This document shows, piece by piece, positions 1-6,978 of a DNA stretch of 24,798 nt (position 1 is its first letter; each line of letters starts with the position of its first letter). The notes below the pieces were generated by a model that was not told where the DNA came from, ran no database searches, and was given only the letters and a program-made list of their open reading frames with translations. The translations under genes and the position numbers were made by a program. Source of the stretch: JAERML01 sp035687895 (GTDB taxonomy: Bacteria; Bacteroidota; Ignavibacteria; UBA10030; UBA6906); the NCBI GenBank assembly GCA_035687895.1, contig DASRUE010000117.1, positions 1 through 24,798 of the forward strand. The letters are read 5' to 3'.

Positions 1-2
1 AA

Positions 3-632
3 CAGATCATCAAGAACACTCCTCTTCACTATGCTCTGCGCAACGCGGTGGCGAAGCGCAGGCAGCAGAAAGAACTTGTTGCATGGGATAAAGCTGGGAG
101 GCCTGTTCCACCACCACATATAGTCAAGCAGAAAACGCTCCTGGATTATTCAAGGACTTATGGTTTAAGGGTTTTAGTTGAGACAGGAACTTACCTTGGA
201 AACATGGTGGAAGCGATGAAAGCGGAATTCGACCGAATCTACTCTATTGAGCTCAGTAAAGATCTCTTTGAGAAGGCTGTCAGAAGATTTGCAGGTGTGG
301 AAAAAATAGAACTCATTCATGGCGATAGCGGGACCGAACTTGGGAACGTAATAAAACATATCAATCAACCTGCCCTGTTCTGGCTTGATGGCCATTATTC
401 AGCCGGAGTGACAGCCAAAGGAAAGAAGAATACGCCTATCTATGAAGAACTTGTGCACATTCTGGGCGCTCAAGATAGAAAGCATGTGATCATTATCGAC
501 GATGCACGTCTTTTCGGAACTGACCCTGCGTACCCGAGCTTGGAGGAACTGAGTGACTTCATCAAAGCAAAGAGAAACAATGTGGACATCCTCGTTCAGG
601 ATGACAGCATCCGAATTACGCCGAAATTCTAG
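3..632 (+). CDS. class I SAM-dependent methyltransferase-like protein, 5' end cut by window
   Basis: The frame is open from the first bases of the window, so the true start probably lies upstream; the first in-window start codon is a GTG at 48. The visible 209 residues look like a Rossmann-fold methyltransferase: a glycine-containing SAM-loop stretch VETGTYLGNM, an acidic strand end (YSIELS), the segment LFWLDGHYSAG and the strand HVIIIDDARLF. The LDGHYS and IIDD pattern resembles small methyltransferases found in polysaccharide or antibiotic clusters (TylF-like). No substrate can be named. It is followed after the stop by a short attC-like sequence (see findings). The fold is fairly clear, the function is not. 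Confidence 0.7.
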   Translation, partial: QIIKNTPLHYALRNAVAKRRQQKELVAWDKAGRPVPPPHIVKQKTLLDYSRTYGLRVLVETGTYLGNMVEAMKAEFDRIYSIELSKDLFEKAVRRFAGVEKIELIHGDSGTELGNVIKHINQPALFWLDGHYSAGVTAKGKKNTPIYEELVHILGAQDRKHVIIIDDARLFGTDPAYPSLEELSDFIKAKRNNVDILVQDDSIRITPKF

Positions 633-720
633 CCGTCTAACAAGGCGCTACGCCGGGCGGTAATTCCCCTACACGCGAGGGCAAAGACATCTCCCAACTT
701 TCAACTCATACACCCGGAAC

Positions 721-1257
721 ATGAAACAACGTGCGCGTTCCAACGCCGGTCTCCGCTTTACATCGGTCCTCGAGCGATCGGATAACAAGCTCTGGGGTGG
801 TCATTTCCGTGTCCCCGCAAGGATCGCAAAGAAGCTCATCGATGGTGAGTCCCGACGCGTCCTCTGCTCATTGAACGATATCGCGGAGCGTCAATGCGCG
901 CTCATTCCGTCCGGCAATGGAGCGTTCGTCATCACCGTTAACAAAGGGCTGCGAGAAAAACTCAAACTGACGTTCGGGATGAGAGTGCAGGTGAAACTGC
1001 GAAGGGACATCAGTGTGTACGGCCTTCCCATGCCTGAGGAATTTCAGGAGCTCCTCCGGCAGGACAAGGAAGGCAATGCTCTGTTCCATGCACTCACACG
1101 CGGGAGGCAGCGTACGCTCCTGTACATTATCGGTTCGGCGAAAAGCCCCGAGAAGCGGATGGTGCGGGCGATCGCTGTGGTCCGACATCTCAAGGCGAAC
1201 AAGGGGAAGATCAACTACAAAGAACTGGGTGCATCGCTGAAACGTCCCGGCCTTTGA
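721..1257 (+). CDS. YdeI/OmdA-family protein with N-terminal DUF1905 domain
   Basis: The protein has 178 residues. The N-terminal part (about 9-95) matches the DUF1905 pattern: a small beta-barrel-like domain with LWGGHFRVPARIAKKL and a basic strand VQVKLRRDIS. The C-terminal part (about 105-170) is the YdeI/OmpD-associated domain, recognisable by FHALTRGRQRTLLYIIGSAKSPEKR. In enterobacteria YdeI-type proteins have been linked to protection against antimicrobial peptides, but the biochemical role is unknown and should not be assumed here. It has an ATG start with a weak GGA just upstream. The stop codon lies 41 bases before the start chosen for the next gene, so the two may be co-transcribed. 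Confidence 0.8.
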   Translation: MKQRARSNAGLRFTSVLERSDNKLWGGHFRVPARIAKKLIDGESRRVLCSLNDIAERQCALIPSGNGAFVITVNKGLREKLKLTFGMRVQVKLRRDISVYGLPMPEEFQELLRQDKEGNALFHALTRGRQRTLLYIIGSAKSPEKRMVRAIAVVRHLKANKGKINYKELGASLKRPGL

Positions 1258-1298
1258 AATCCGTAGTCAACTGTTCTCATTCATATTCCGGAGCCATC

Positions 1299-1949
1299 AT
1301 GTTCACGACTGCCACCATGCGCGTGCGGGCCACCTTCAAGAACAATCGGCTGCTGCACGTGTTGATTGCCGTCTACCTTGTCGTCTGGGTTTTGGCCGCC
1401 ATCAACCCACTCCATCCGGATGACTGGCTCCTGGAGAATGTCCTTGTCTTCACATTTGTCCCGCTGCTGGTGCTGACGTACCGTCGGTTTCGCCTTTCGG
1501 ACCTCTCCTATCTCCTCATCACGGTGTTCATGATCCTTCACTCCGTAGGGTCGCACTACACGTACGCGGAAGTCCCGTTCGGCTTCTGGTTGCAGGATGC
1601 ATTTCATCTCAGCCGCAACCACTATGACCGGATAGTTCACTTCAGCTTCGGTCTGCTGATGGCCTATCCTATCCGGGAGATCTTCCTCCGCGTAGCGAAT
1701 GCGAGGGGCTTCTGGGCGTACTACCTTCCGCTGGACGTGACGCTGGCGTTCAGCGGTTTGTATGAGATCATCGAGTGGCTTGCCGCAGCAGCAACCAACC
1801 CCGAGCTCGGTGCAGCGTACCTCGGAACTCAAGGCGACGTGTGGGATGCACAGAAGGACATGGGTCTTGCAGCTTTTGGCGCGCTGACATGCATGGTGCT
1901 GACATCCATCATCAGGACGATACGAAAACGGGGGGAACCAGCAACCTGA
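1299..1949 (+). CDS. YjdF-like (DUF2238) integral membrane protein
   Basis: The protein has 216 residues and about six hydrophobic segments, for example LLHVLIAVYLVVWVLAAI, VLVFTFVPLLVLTY and LSYLLITVFMILHSV. The signature of the YjdF/DUF2238 family is present: a conserved HYDRIVHFSFGLLMAYPIRE segment, a YEIIEWLAA segment and the terminal GTQGDVWDAQKDMGLA motif. Function in this family is unknown. The frame extends upstream to a TTG at 1254 that overlaps the previous stop, but the ATG at 1299 is preceded by GGAG at good spacing and starts nearer the first membrane segment, so I chose it. The protein would sit in the cytoplasmic membrane. Confidence 0.8.
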   Translation: MFTTATMRVRATFKNNRLLHVLIAVYLVVWVLAAINPLHPDDWLLENVLVFTFVPLLVLTYRRFRLSDLSYLLITVFMILHSVGSHYTYAEVPFGFWLQDAFHLSRNHYDRIVHFSFGLLMAYPIREIFLRVANARGFWAYYLPLDVTLAFSGLYEIIEWLAAAATNPELGAAYLGTQGDVWDAQKDMGLAAFGALTCMVLTSIIRTIRKRGEPAT

Positions 1950-2070
1950 GAGGTCTGTTTTGATTGCGATCAACCTGAGCAGGCTATTGACATTGGCCCC
2001 GCGGTGATCAGATAAGACTGGCACAAATACAACTTCCGGCAGCAACCCTTGTCAGTCCGGCCCACAACTG

Positions 2071-2099
2071 TTTACATTCTCCCATCTTTCAAGTATATT
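2071..2099 (+). promoter_or_regulatory. predicted promoter of deoC operon
   Basis: A -35-like TTTACA (2071-2076) is separated by 17 bases from a -10-like TATATT (2094-2099). Transcription would begin near 2106, about 28 bases before the ATG at 2134. This rules against the TTG at 2098 as the translation start. A second, weaker pair, TTGACA at 1987-1992 with GATAAG at 2011, lies further upstream. Confidence 0.5.
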
Positions 2100-2133
2100 G
2101 GCGGGTAACAAATCACTTCGATACACCAGCCGC

Positions 2134-3009
2134 ATGAACCGCGAGACCATCGACCGTATTATCAACGAAATCCTTCAAGAGAAACTCAAGGGAAGCCACA
2201 CCTGTTGCAAGGACGGAATCTGTTCGGACAACCTTTGCGTTGTCCACAACAAGGACGGAGTCCGGAACATTGTGCAGAACGGCGCGGCCCGCGTCACCTC
2301 CGGCGTGGGCATCGAGGCTGCCGGCGGGATCGAGCAGGACCTGGCAGGAATGATCGATCATACGATGTTGAAACCCGATGCCACTATCGGCGAGATCGAG
2401 AAGCTCTGCGGCGAAGCAAAGAAGTACGGATTTGCCAGCGTGTGCATCAACCCCGGATATGTTCCCCTCTGCGCGAAACTTCTTAAGGGTACGGAAGTAA
2501 AAGTCTGTACAGTGATCGGCTTCCCGCTGGGAGCCAGCTCCACCGCATCCAAAGCATTCGAGACAGAACAAGCGATCCGCGATGGTGCGCAGGAAGTAGA
2601 CATGGTGATGAACGTCGGCATGCTGAAGTCGGGGGAGTACGAATATGTGGAGAACGACATCTTCGCGGTTGCAAGCACGGCCAAGCGGTACCACATGTTG
2701 AGCAAGGTAATCCTGGAGACGGGATTCCTGACGGACGAAGAGAAGATCAAGGCGTGTGTCCTCGCCAAGCGAGCGGGTGCAGATTTCGTCAAGACGTCGA
2801 CCGGCTTCGGCAAAGGGGGAGCAACCGTGGGTGATATTGCGTTGATGCGGCGCGTCGTGGGGAGCGCAATGGGGGTGAAGGCATCCGGTGGCGTCCGGAG
2901 CCGGGAAGATGCGCTTGCCATGGTGGCAAGCGGTGCCGACCGGATCGGGGCAAGTGCCAGTGTGAAGATCGTGACCGGCGAACCAGCCGCAGCAACGAAA
3001 GGATACTGA
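2134..3009 (+). CDS. deoC: deoxyribose-phosphate aldolase with Cys-rich N-terminal extension
   Basis: DeoC cleaves 2-deoxy-D-ribose 5-phosphate to glyceraldehyde 3-phosphate and acetaldehyde, in the cytoplasm, in deoxynucleoside catabolism. The catalytic set is visible: Asp156 in VDMVMNVG, the Schiff-base Lys220 in FVKTSTGFG and Lys249 in GVKASGGVR. The TIM-barrel domain starts at about residue 68 (DLAGMIDHTMLKPDAT). Before it lies a 65-residue extension absent from the E. coli enzyme: a predicted amphipathic helix (residues 1-19), then Cys24, Cys25, Cys30 and Cys35, then VRNIVQNGAARV. The ATG at 2134 is chosen over the upstream TTG because of the promoter position; no clear Shine-Dalgarno is seen. 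The next gene starts at the base after the stop. Confidence 0.95.
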   Translation: MNRETIDRIINEILQEKLKGSHTCCKDGICSDNLCVVHNKDGVRNIVQNGAARVTSGVGIEAAGGIEQDLAGMIDHTMLKPDATIGEIEKLCGEAKKYGFASVCINPGYVPLCAKLLKGTEVKVCTVIGFPLGASSTASKAFETEQAIRDGAQEVDMVMNVGMLKSGEYEYVENDIFAVASTAKRYHMLSKVILETGFLTDEEKIKACVLAKRAGADFVKTSTGFGKGGATVGDIALMRRVVGSAMGVKASGGVRSREDALAMVASGADRIGASASVKIVTGEPAAATKGY

Positions 3010-3459
3010 GTGAATTTCACTGCATGGATTCTGATCGGCATTGCACTCAGCACCTTCGCGATGGGATGTGGGACCGTGGAAGAATCCCAGGAGTCCCCCC
3101 CTCCTCCTCCATCGGTTGTTCGGCAGGGAATGGAATTCGAAACCCGCACGGATACGGTCTATTCCAGAAGGACCGGCATTTCAGGTTCAAAGACTGCCAT
3201 CGAACGTGAACGACAGATCCGGTTCATGGTACAGATTGGCGCGTTCAAGGACCCGCAGAAGGCCAGCAGTGTTCAGATACTGGCGCGGGAACGGTACGGC
3301 CTCCCGGTCTTGAACGACTTTCATCCAACGCTCGCATTGTACCAGATTAGAATCGGGTTCTTCGAGACAAGACAGGCGGCATATACCTTCCGCGAGCGCA
3401 TGCACAAGGAATTCCCTGATGACTACAAGGATTCCTGGGTTGTCCAATTGAAGAGGTAA
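3010..3459 (+). CDS. SPOR-domain lipoprotein
   Basis: The protein has 149 residues. It begins with a lipoprotein signal peptide ending in a lipobox, FAMGC, with Cys20 as the lipidated residue. A low-complexity, Pro-rich linker (about residues 30-37) follows, and the C-terminal 75 residues form a SPOR domain: MVQIGAFKDPQKASSV, then YQIRIGFFETRQAAY. SPOR domains bind peptidoglycan stripped of stem peptides, often at division sites. The start is a GTG directly after the deoC stop, with GAAAGGA in the 3' end of deoC as its binding site, so translation is probably coupled. It is co-transcribed with the following SPOR lipoprotein. Confidence 0.85.
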   Translation: MNFTAWILIGIALSTFAMGCGTVEESQESPPPPPSVVRQGMEFETRTDTVYSRRTGISGSKTAIERERQIRFMVQIGAFKDPQKASSVQILARERYGLPVLNDFHPTLALYQIRIGFFETRQAAYTFRERMHKEFPDDYKDSWVVQLKR

Positions 3460-3464
3460 AGAGA

Positions 3465-3992
3465 ATGAGAACCTTGATCATTATCCCCGGTATCGTGTTG
3501 CTCGCAGGCTGCACACCGGGCAGGGAAACTGTGAAATCCGAAGAGAGTGCCGAGGAGATGACGGAACTCCGTCGCTACGAGGCAACGTTTTCGCCGTCGG
3601 ACTACAACCAGAATGTAGAAGATATATTCAGTCAGGCAAAGGAGAAGGTCGAGAACGAGGACAACCTGGCCGCATCTCTTCCTTCAACGCAGCAGTTGGA
3701 GATCGTGTCGGGCTTCAGAGTACAGTTGATCTCTTCGTCGAACATCGATGAAGCCAATCAGATGAAGACCGCGGCGGAAGCGTTGTTTCCCGGCGAATGG
3801 TTCTACCTCGTGTACGATGCCCCTTCATACAAATTGCGAGGTGGGAATTTCCCAAGCAGGTTTGAGGCAGACCAGTTTGCGAAAATGCTTTCAGAAAAGG
3901 GATACAAAGATGCGTGGGTTGTTCCCGAACGTGTCTACAAGAATCCTCCGCCGCGTCCGGTTCCATCACCTGAATCCAGCGGCCGGAAGTAA
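3465..3992 (+). CDS. second SPOR-domain lipoprotein
   Basis: The protein has 175 residues with a short lipoprotein signal (MRTLIIIPGIVLLAGC, lipidated Cys16). An acidic, probably helical spacer covers about residues 20-75. The SPOR-like domain runs from about residue 82 (GFRVQLISSSNIDEANQ) through WFYLVYDAPSYKLRGGNFPS to DAWVVPERV, followed by a Pro-rich tail. It starts five bases after the stop of the preceding SPOR lipoprotein. The two share domain plan but little sequence, so they look like an old duplication or a functional pair. Its stop lies five bases before the end of the convergent gene on the other strand. Confidence 0.85.
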   Translation: MRTLIIIPGIVLLAGCTPGRETVKSEESAEEMTELRRYEATFSPSDYNQNVEDIFSQAKEKVENEDNLAASLPSTQQLEIVSGFRVQLISSSNIDEANQMKTAAEALFPGEWFYLVYDAPSYKLRGGNFPSRFEADQFAKMLSEKGYKDAWVVPERVYKNPPPRPVPSPESSGRK

Positions 3993-3997
3993 CACCC

Positions 3998-5695
3998 CTA
4001 CCTAAACCGTACCACCACACCCTCGACACTCCAACGCGCCCGCACTTTCAGGGTGTCCGCATACACGGCAAACCGTTCCGAGGTTATGAACGGGAATGGT
4101 TGTCCATATGAGAATTTCCCCGAGCCATCGCTGTCCCGGAATGCACTGATCGTGTATTTTCCTTCCGGCAACTTGTCCAGCAGGAACTTCCCCGGTTTCT
4201 CGAGTGTGACAGTCTTTTCTTTTGGTGGATTCAGATCAACGCTTGCGGCTGTCAGAAACACCCTCCCGACCCCCTGCCGGGGATCCTCCACGACACCCTC
4301 CACAACTCCCGTTGTCCTGAGATCGAGCGTCTGGAAGTGGAAAATGAACACGGAATCCCTCCATCTGTTGCCCTGCAGATCCTGAACGGAATCAAGAACC
4401 AGTCGGAGTTGATACCATGCGCGGGCATTGAAAGGTTCTTGTGGCAGGATCTGCGCATCGGAGGCACTGAGCCAGTGCAACATTGCGGGGACACCCCGCT
4501 TCGTGCTGTCCATCAGCGAAACTGCTTTCGCTATCGGATCCTGAATGACCGGTTCTGAGAAGTTCAATTCGATCACTAGATCAAGGGAAATACCGCTGCT
4601 GCTGTCACGCATTCCCGCGACTTGTAGCGTAGGGCGCAGCGTATCCGGTCTGCTGATGCCTTCGAAGACGGCACTCGCATTCGTTGAGTCAAGCGGGTTG
4701 CCGGAACGATCAAAAAGACCTTTGGCGTGAACGCGATACGTGACACCGCTATCCACACCGGTGGTAATGAGATCAACGCTTGCTGTGTTCTTGCGGTTTC
4801 TGCTGGCAATCGAGATTGGTATCTCATGCAGGCTGAGCGTGTCCACGAGGCGAAACTTTCCCCGCTCCACGGACATCGAATCCAGCGGCTCGCTGAAACG
4901 GGCCTCCAGTTGAAAGCGGTTCACCAGACGAACGGAGGTGATGAACGGTTTTGTGGTATCTTCCCGCGAAAGCCGGAGCCAGACATTCTCCAACACCGAA
5001 GAAAGCGGGCTGAGCGTGACATCTCCCGTGGTGACCCCGAACTCATCGATTTGCCGGTCATACACAAGATTGCGGTACTCATCCCGAACGGCAAAGAGCC
5101 TGTATGTATCGAAGGCTACATTGGAAAGAGTGAACACACCGTGAGTCCCGGTCTGCATGATGTAATCCGGTCTTACTTTTGCAGGGTCTAGTGTATCAAC
5201 GCTAATGCCCTTTAACGCGTAGGCAAAGATCATCACCCCTTCCGGCTTCGGGTCAAACACTCTTCCTTTGATGAACCCTTCATCAATGGAATCCCCTGTG
5301 GAAAAGGCAAGGGTGTATCCTGCCGCCATCCTGTTCCGCGCCCGATGGTCCTTAACATCAGTACCGACATTGACGACATAGGTGACGTTCTTCTTCAGGG
5401 GTTGCGAAAAGATGATCGTTACTTCCGTAGCGCTCCAGTCGAATTCGAGGTCTCCGACATAGGGTGAAATGAAGATGGACTCTTCCACACTAAGCCGGTC
5501 GACATACTCACTGAACTCCAGCTCAATTCTGTCCGTTTCTACACGGACGGCATTGGAATCAGGAATGGTGTGGATGACCGTGGGTGGGACCGAGTCGACC
5601 GGACCTCCACCAGGAGGAATCTGTCCGGCACAATGAAAAAAGAGAACGGAGAAGGTGAGAATGTGGGAAAACTGCAGGGCTCTCTTCAACAGCAT
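3998..5695 (-). CDS. lipoprotein with bacterial Ig-like (Big_5/SbsA) domains
   Basis: The chosen start gives 565 residues. A hydrophobic signal ends in an atypical lipobox, FFHC (Cys22), followed by a Gly/Pro-rich linker and PVDSVPPTV. An Ig-like domain of the SbsA/Big_5 type follows (about residues 37-135: IELEFSEYVDR, then LKKNVTYVVNVGTDVKD). Further Ig-like repeats are visible, each with a 'FSEP(L/V)' strand (EARFSEPLDS, ELNFSEPV). The C-terminus contains a carboxypeptidase-regulatory-like fold (GKFLLDKLPEGKYTISAFRD). Such proteins are common cell-surface lipoproteins in Bacteroidota and Ignavibacteria; the role is unknown. The frame is open for 49 more codons upstream, but the ATG at 5695 is followed directly by the signal peptide and preceded by AAAGG. 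Confidence 0.75.
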   Translation of the reverse strand: MLLKRALQFSHILTFSVLFFHCAGQIPPGGGPVDSVPPTVIHTIPDSNAVRVETDRIELEFSEYVDRLSVEESIFISPYVGDLEFDWSATEVTIIFSQPLKKNVTYVVNVGTDVKDHRARNRMAAGYTLAFSTGDSIDEGFIKGRVFDPKPEGVMIFAYALKGISVDTLDPAKVRPDYIMQTGTHGVFTLSNVAFDTYRLFAVRDEYRNLVYDRQIDEFGVTTGDVTLSPLSSVLENVWLRLSREDTTKPFITSVRLVNRFQLEARFSEPLDSMSVERGKFRLVDTLSLHEIPISIASRNRKNTASVDLITTGVDSGVTYRVHAKGLFDRSGNPLDSTNASAVFEGISRPDTLRPTLQVAGMRDSSSGISLDLVIELNFSEPVIQDPIAKAVSLMDSTKRGVPAMLHWLSASDAQILPQEPFNARAWYQLRLVLDSVQDLQGNRWRDSVFIFHFQTLDLRTTGVVEGVVEDPRQGVGRVFLTAASVDLNPPKEKTVTLEKPGKFLLDKLPEGKYTISAFRDSDGSGKFSYGQPFPFITSERFAVYADTLKVRARWSVEGVVVRFR

Positions 5696-5737
5696 TGGAA
5701 CCTTTTTGAGTGGCGGCGGGTTATACAGGGTGAAGTC

Positions 5738-5743
5738 AATATA
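5738..5743 (-). promoter_or_regulatory. possible -10 element for the Ig-like lipoprotein gene
   Basis: Read on the minus strand this is TATATT, 42 bases upstream of the ATG at 5695, in an AT-rich stretch. No convincing -35 TTG lies at the right distance, so the call rests only on the shared -10 sequence and position. Confidence 0.25.
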
Positions 5744-5871
5744 CAGATTTGATTGAAAAAGAGAAACCTCAAAACAAAGAGGGGCTCTCCGGAATCCAGG
5801 TCGATGAAGTTGGGTGATGTTGATGGTGGGTGAAGTTGGCAATGGGATTCCAGATGAGCCCCGTTTTTTTC

Positions 5872-6978
5872 CTACCGCTGCTGCTTGTTGGTTCCCCCGG
5901 ATCCTTCCTGTGTCGAGCTCATGGGCTGAAGCGTGCGAATTGCGCGCTGCCTTCTATACTTCCGCACGTACCTCACGTGGTCGGCATAATTTGTCGTGAA
6001 CCAGTGCCCGCCTTTCCCGTTTGCAACAAAGAAAATGAACTTGTGCTTCTCAGGAAAGAGCGCGGCGAGAATAGCGGCACGCCCCGGGTTATTGACGGGT
6101 CCCGGCGGGAGTCCCGGCCTTCGATACGTGTTGTACGGATTGTCCCTGAGAAGGTCTGAATACAGCACCCTGCGGGGACCGTCTTCCATCATGAACTGAA
6201 TGGTGGGATCGGCCTGGAGCTTCATCCCTTTGCGCAGCCGGTTGTGGTACACTCCGGAAATCCGACCCTGCTCCTCTCCCAACACCGCCTCGCCTTCTAC
6301 GATCGATGCCAATGTCATTACCTGGTTGGTAGTCCATGCCAGTTCCTTCGCACGAGCCTGCAATGAATCGTCGTAAAACAACCTGAACTGGTCTACCATC
6401 CGGCTAATGACGTCGCGCTCATTGGGTTGCCAGTAGAAATTGTACGTATCCGGCATGAGGTAACCCTCCAGGGAGTGGGAGCTGACGCCGAGAGAATGTG
6501 TAAATGATTCATCGTAGGCCAGCTTCACAAACTCCACCGAATCGATGCCGATGGTCCGGGCGAGAATCCGTGCCTGTCCGCGGGCACGAAGACCCTCTGG
6601 GACTGTCACGGGAATCAACGCTGCGCCTTCCCCGTCACGAAGAGCAAGGAAGATGTCCAGGTTGGAAATTCCGGAACCAAAGATGTACTTGCCGGTTTGA
6701 ATTCGCCTCGTCCCGCCGACCACCCTTCCGACAAACACGAAGAGCGGCCTGCTGCGGATGACTCCTTTTACCTCTAATGTATCGACCACGGAGGCAAATG
6801 TCTGACCGCGGGAAACGAATACCGTCCTCTCGGTCCCGCCGGCGAAATAGTTCGGGTCGTTGAAGATACCATAGACCTTCGCACCGACGATTGTCAGCAC
6901 CACACAAGCTACCAACCCGATAGTCTTCGCTGGCGAAGGCCCTGGGCGTGGTCCGTTTTCGTCCTCTACTTCATTCAT
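5872..6978 (-). CDS. mltG: endolytic murein transglycosylase MltG
   Basis: MltG cuts nascent peptidoglycan glycan strands and is thought to set their length. The protein has 368 residues, close to the family norm. It has a short cytoplasmic N-terminus, one membrane anchor (about 18-36), a LysM-like region (FVSRGQTFASVVDTLEVKGVI) and the YceG catalytic domain. Key signatures are EGYLMPDTYNF, the catalytic Glu228 in LASIVEGEA, GVYHNRLRKGMKLQADPT and GLPPGPVNNPG. The active site would face the periplasm. The ATG overlaps the last eight bases of the upstream glycosyltransferase gene, which points to a shared transcript with it and tsaD. Confidence 0.95.
   Translation of the reverse strand: MNEVEDENGPRPGPSPAKTIGLVACVVLTIVGAKVYGIFNDPNYFAGGTERTVFVSRGQTFASVVDTLEVKGVIRSRPLFVFVGRVVGGTRRIQTGKYIFGSGISNLDIFLALRDGEGAALIPVTVPEGLRARGQARILARTIGIDSVEFVKLAYDESFTHSLGVSSHSLEGYLMPDTYNFYWQPNERDVISRMVDQFRLFYDDSLQARAKELAWTTNQVMTLASIVEGEAVLGEEQGRISGVYHNRLRKGMKLQADPTIQFMMEDGPRRVLYSDLLRDNPYNTYRRPGLPPGPVNNPGRAAILAALFPEKHKFIFFVANGKGGHWFTTNYADHVRYVRKYRRQRAIRTLQPMSSTQEGSGGTNKQQR

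Noticed and set aside
633..720. Complete integron attC site
   Set aside because: Only the first core (GTCTAAC) and a short arm are present; no complementary second core was found, so I list it only as a low-interest observation.
1281..2045. 254-codon open frame on the minus strand over the YjdF-like gene
   Set aside because: The plus-strand gene has clear membrane segments and a family motif; the opposite frame has neither.
5695..5842. Longer N-terminus for the Ig-like lipoprotein (49 extra residues)
   Set aside because: The added residues would bury the lipoprotein signal peptide, and the ATG at 5695 has its own AAAGG site.
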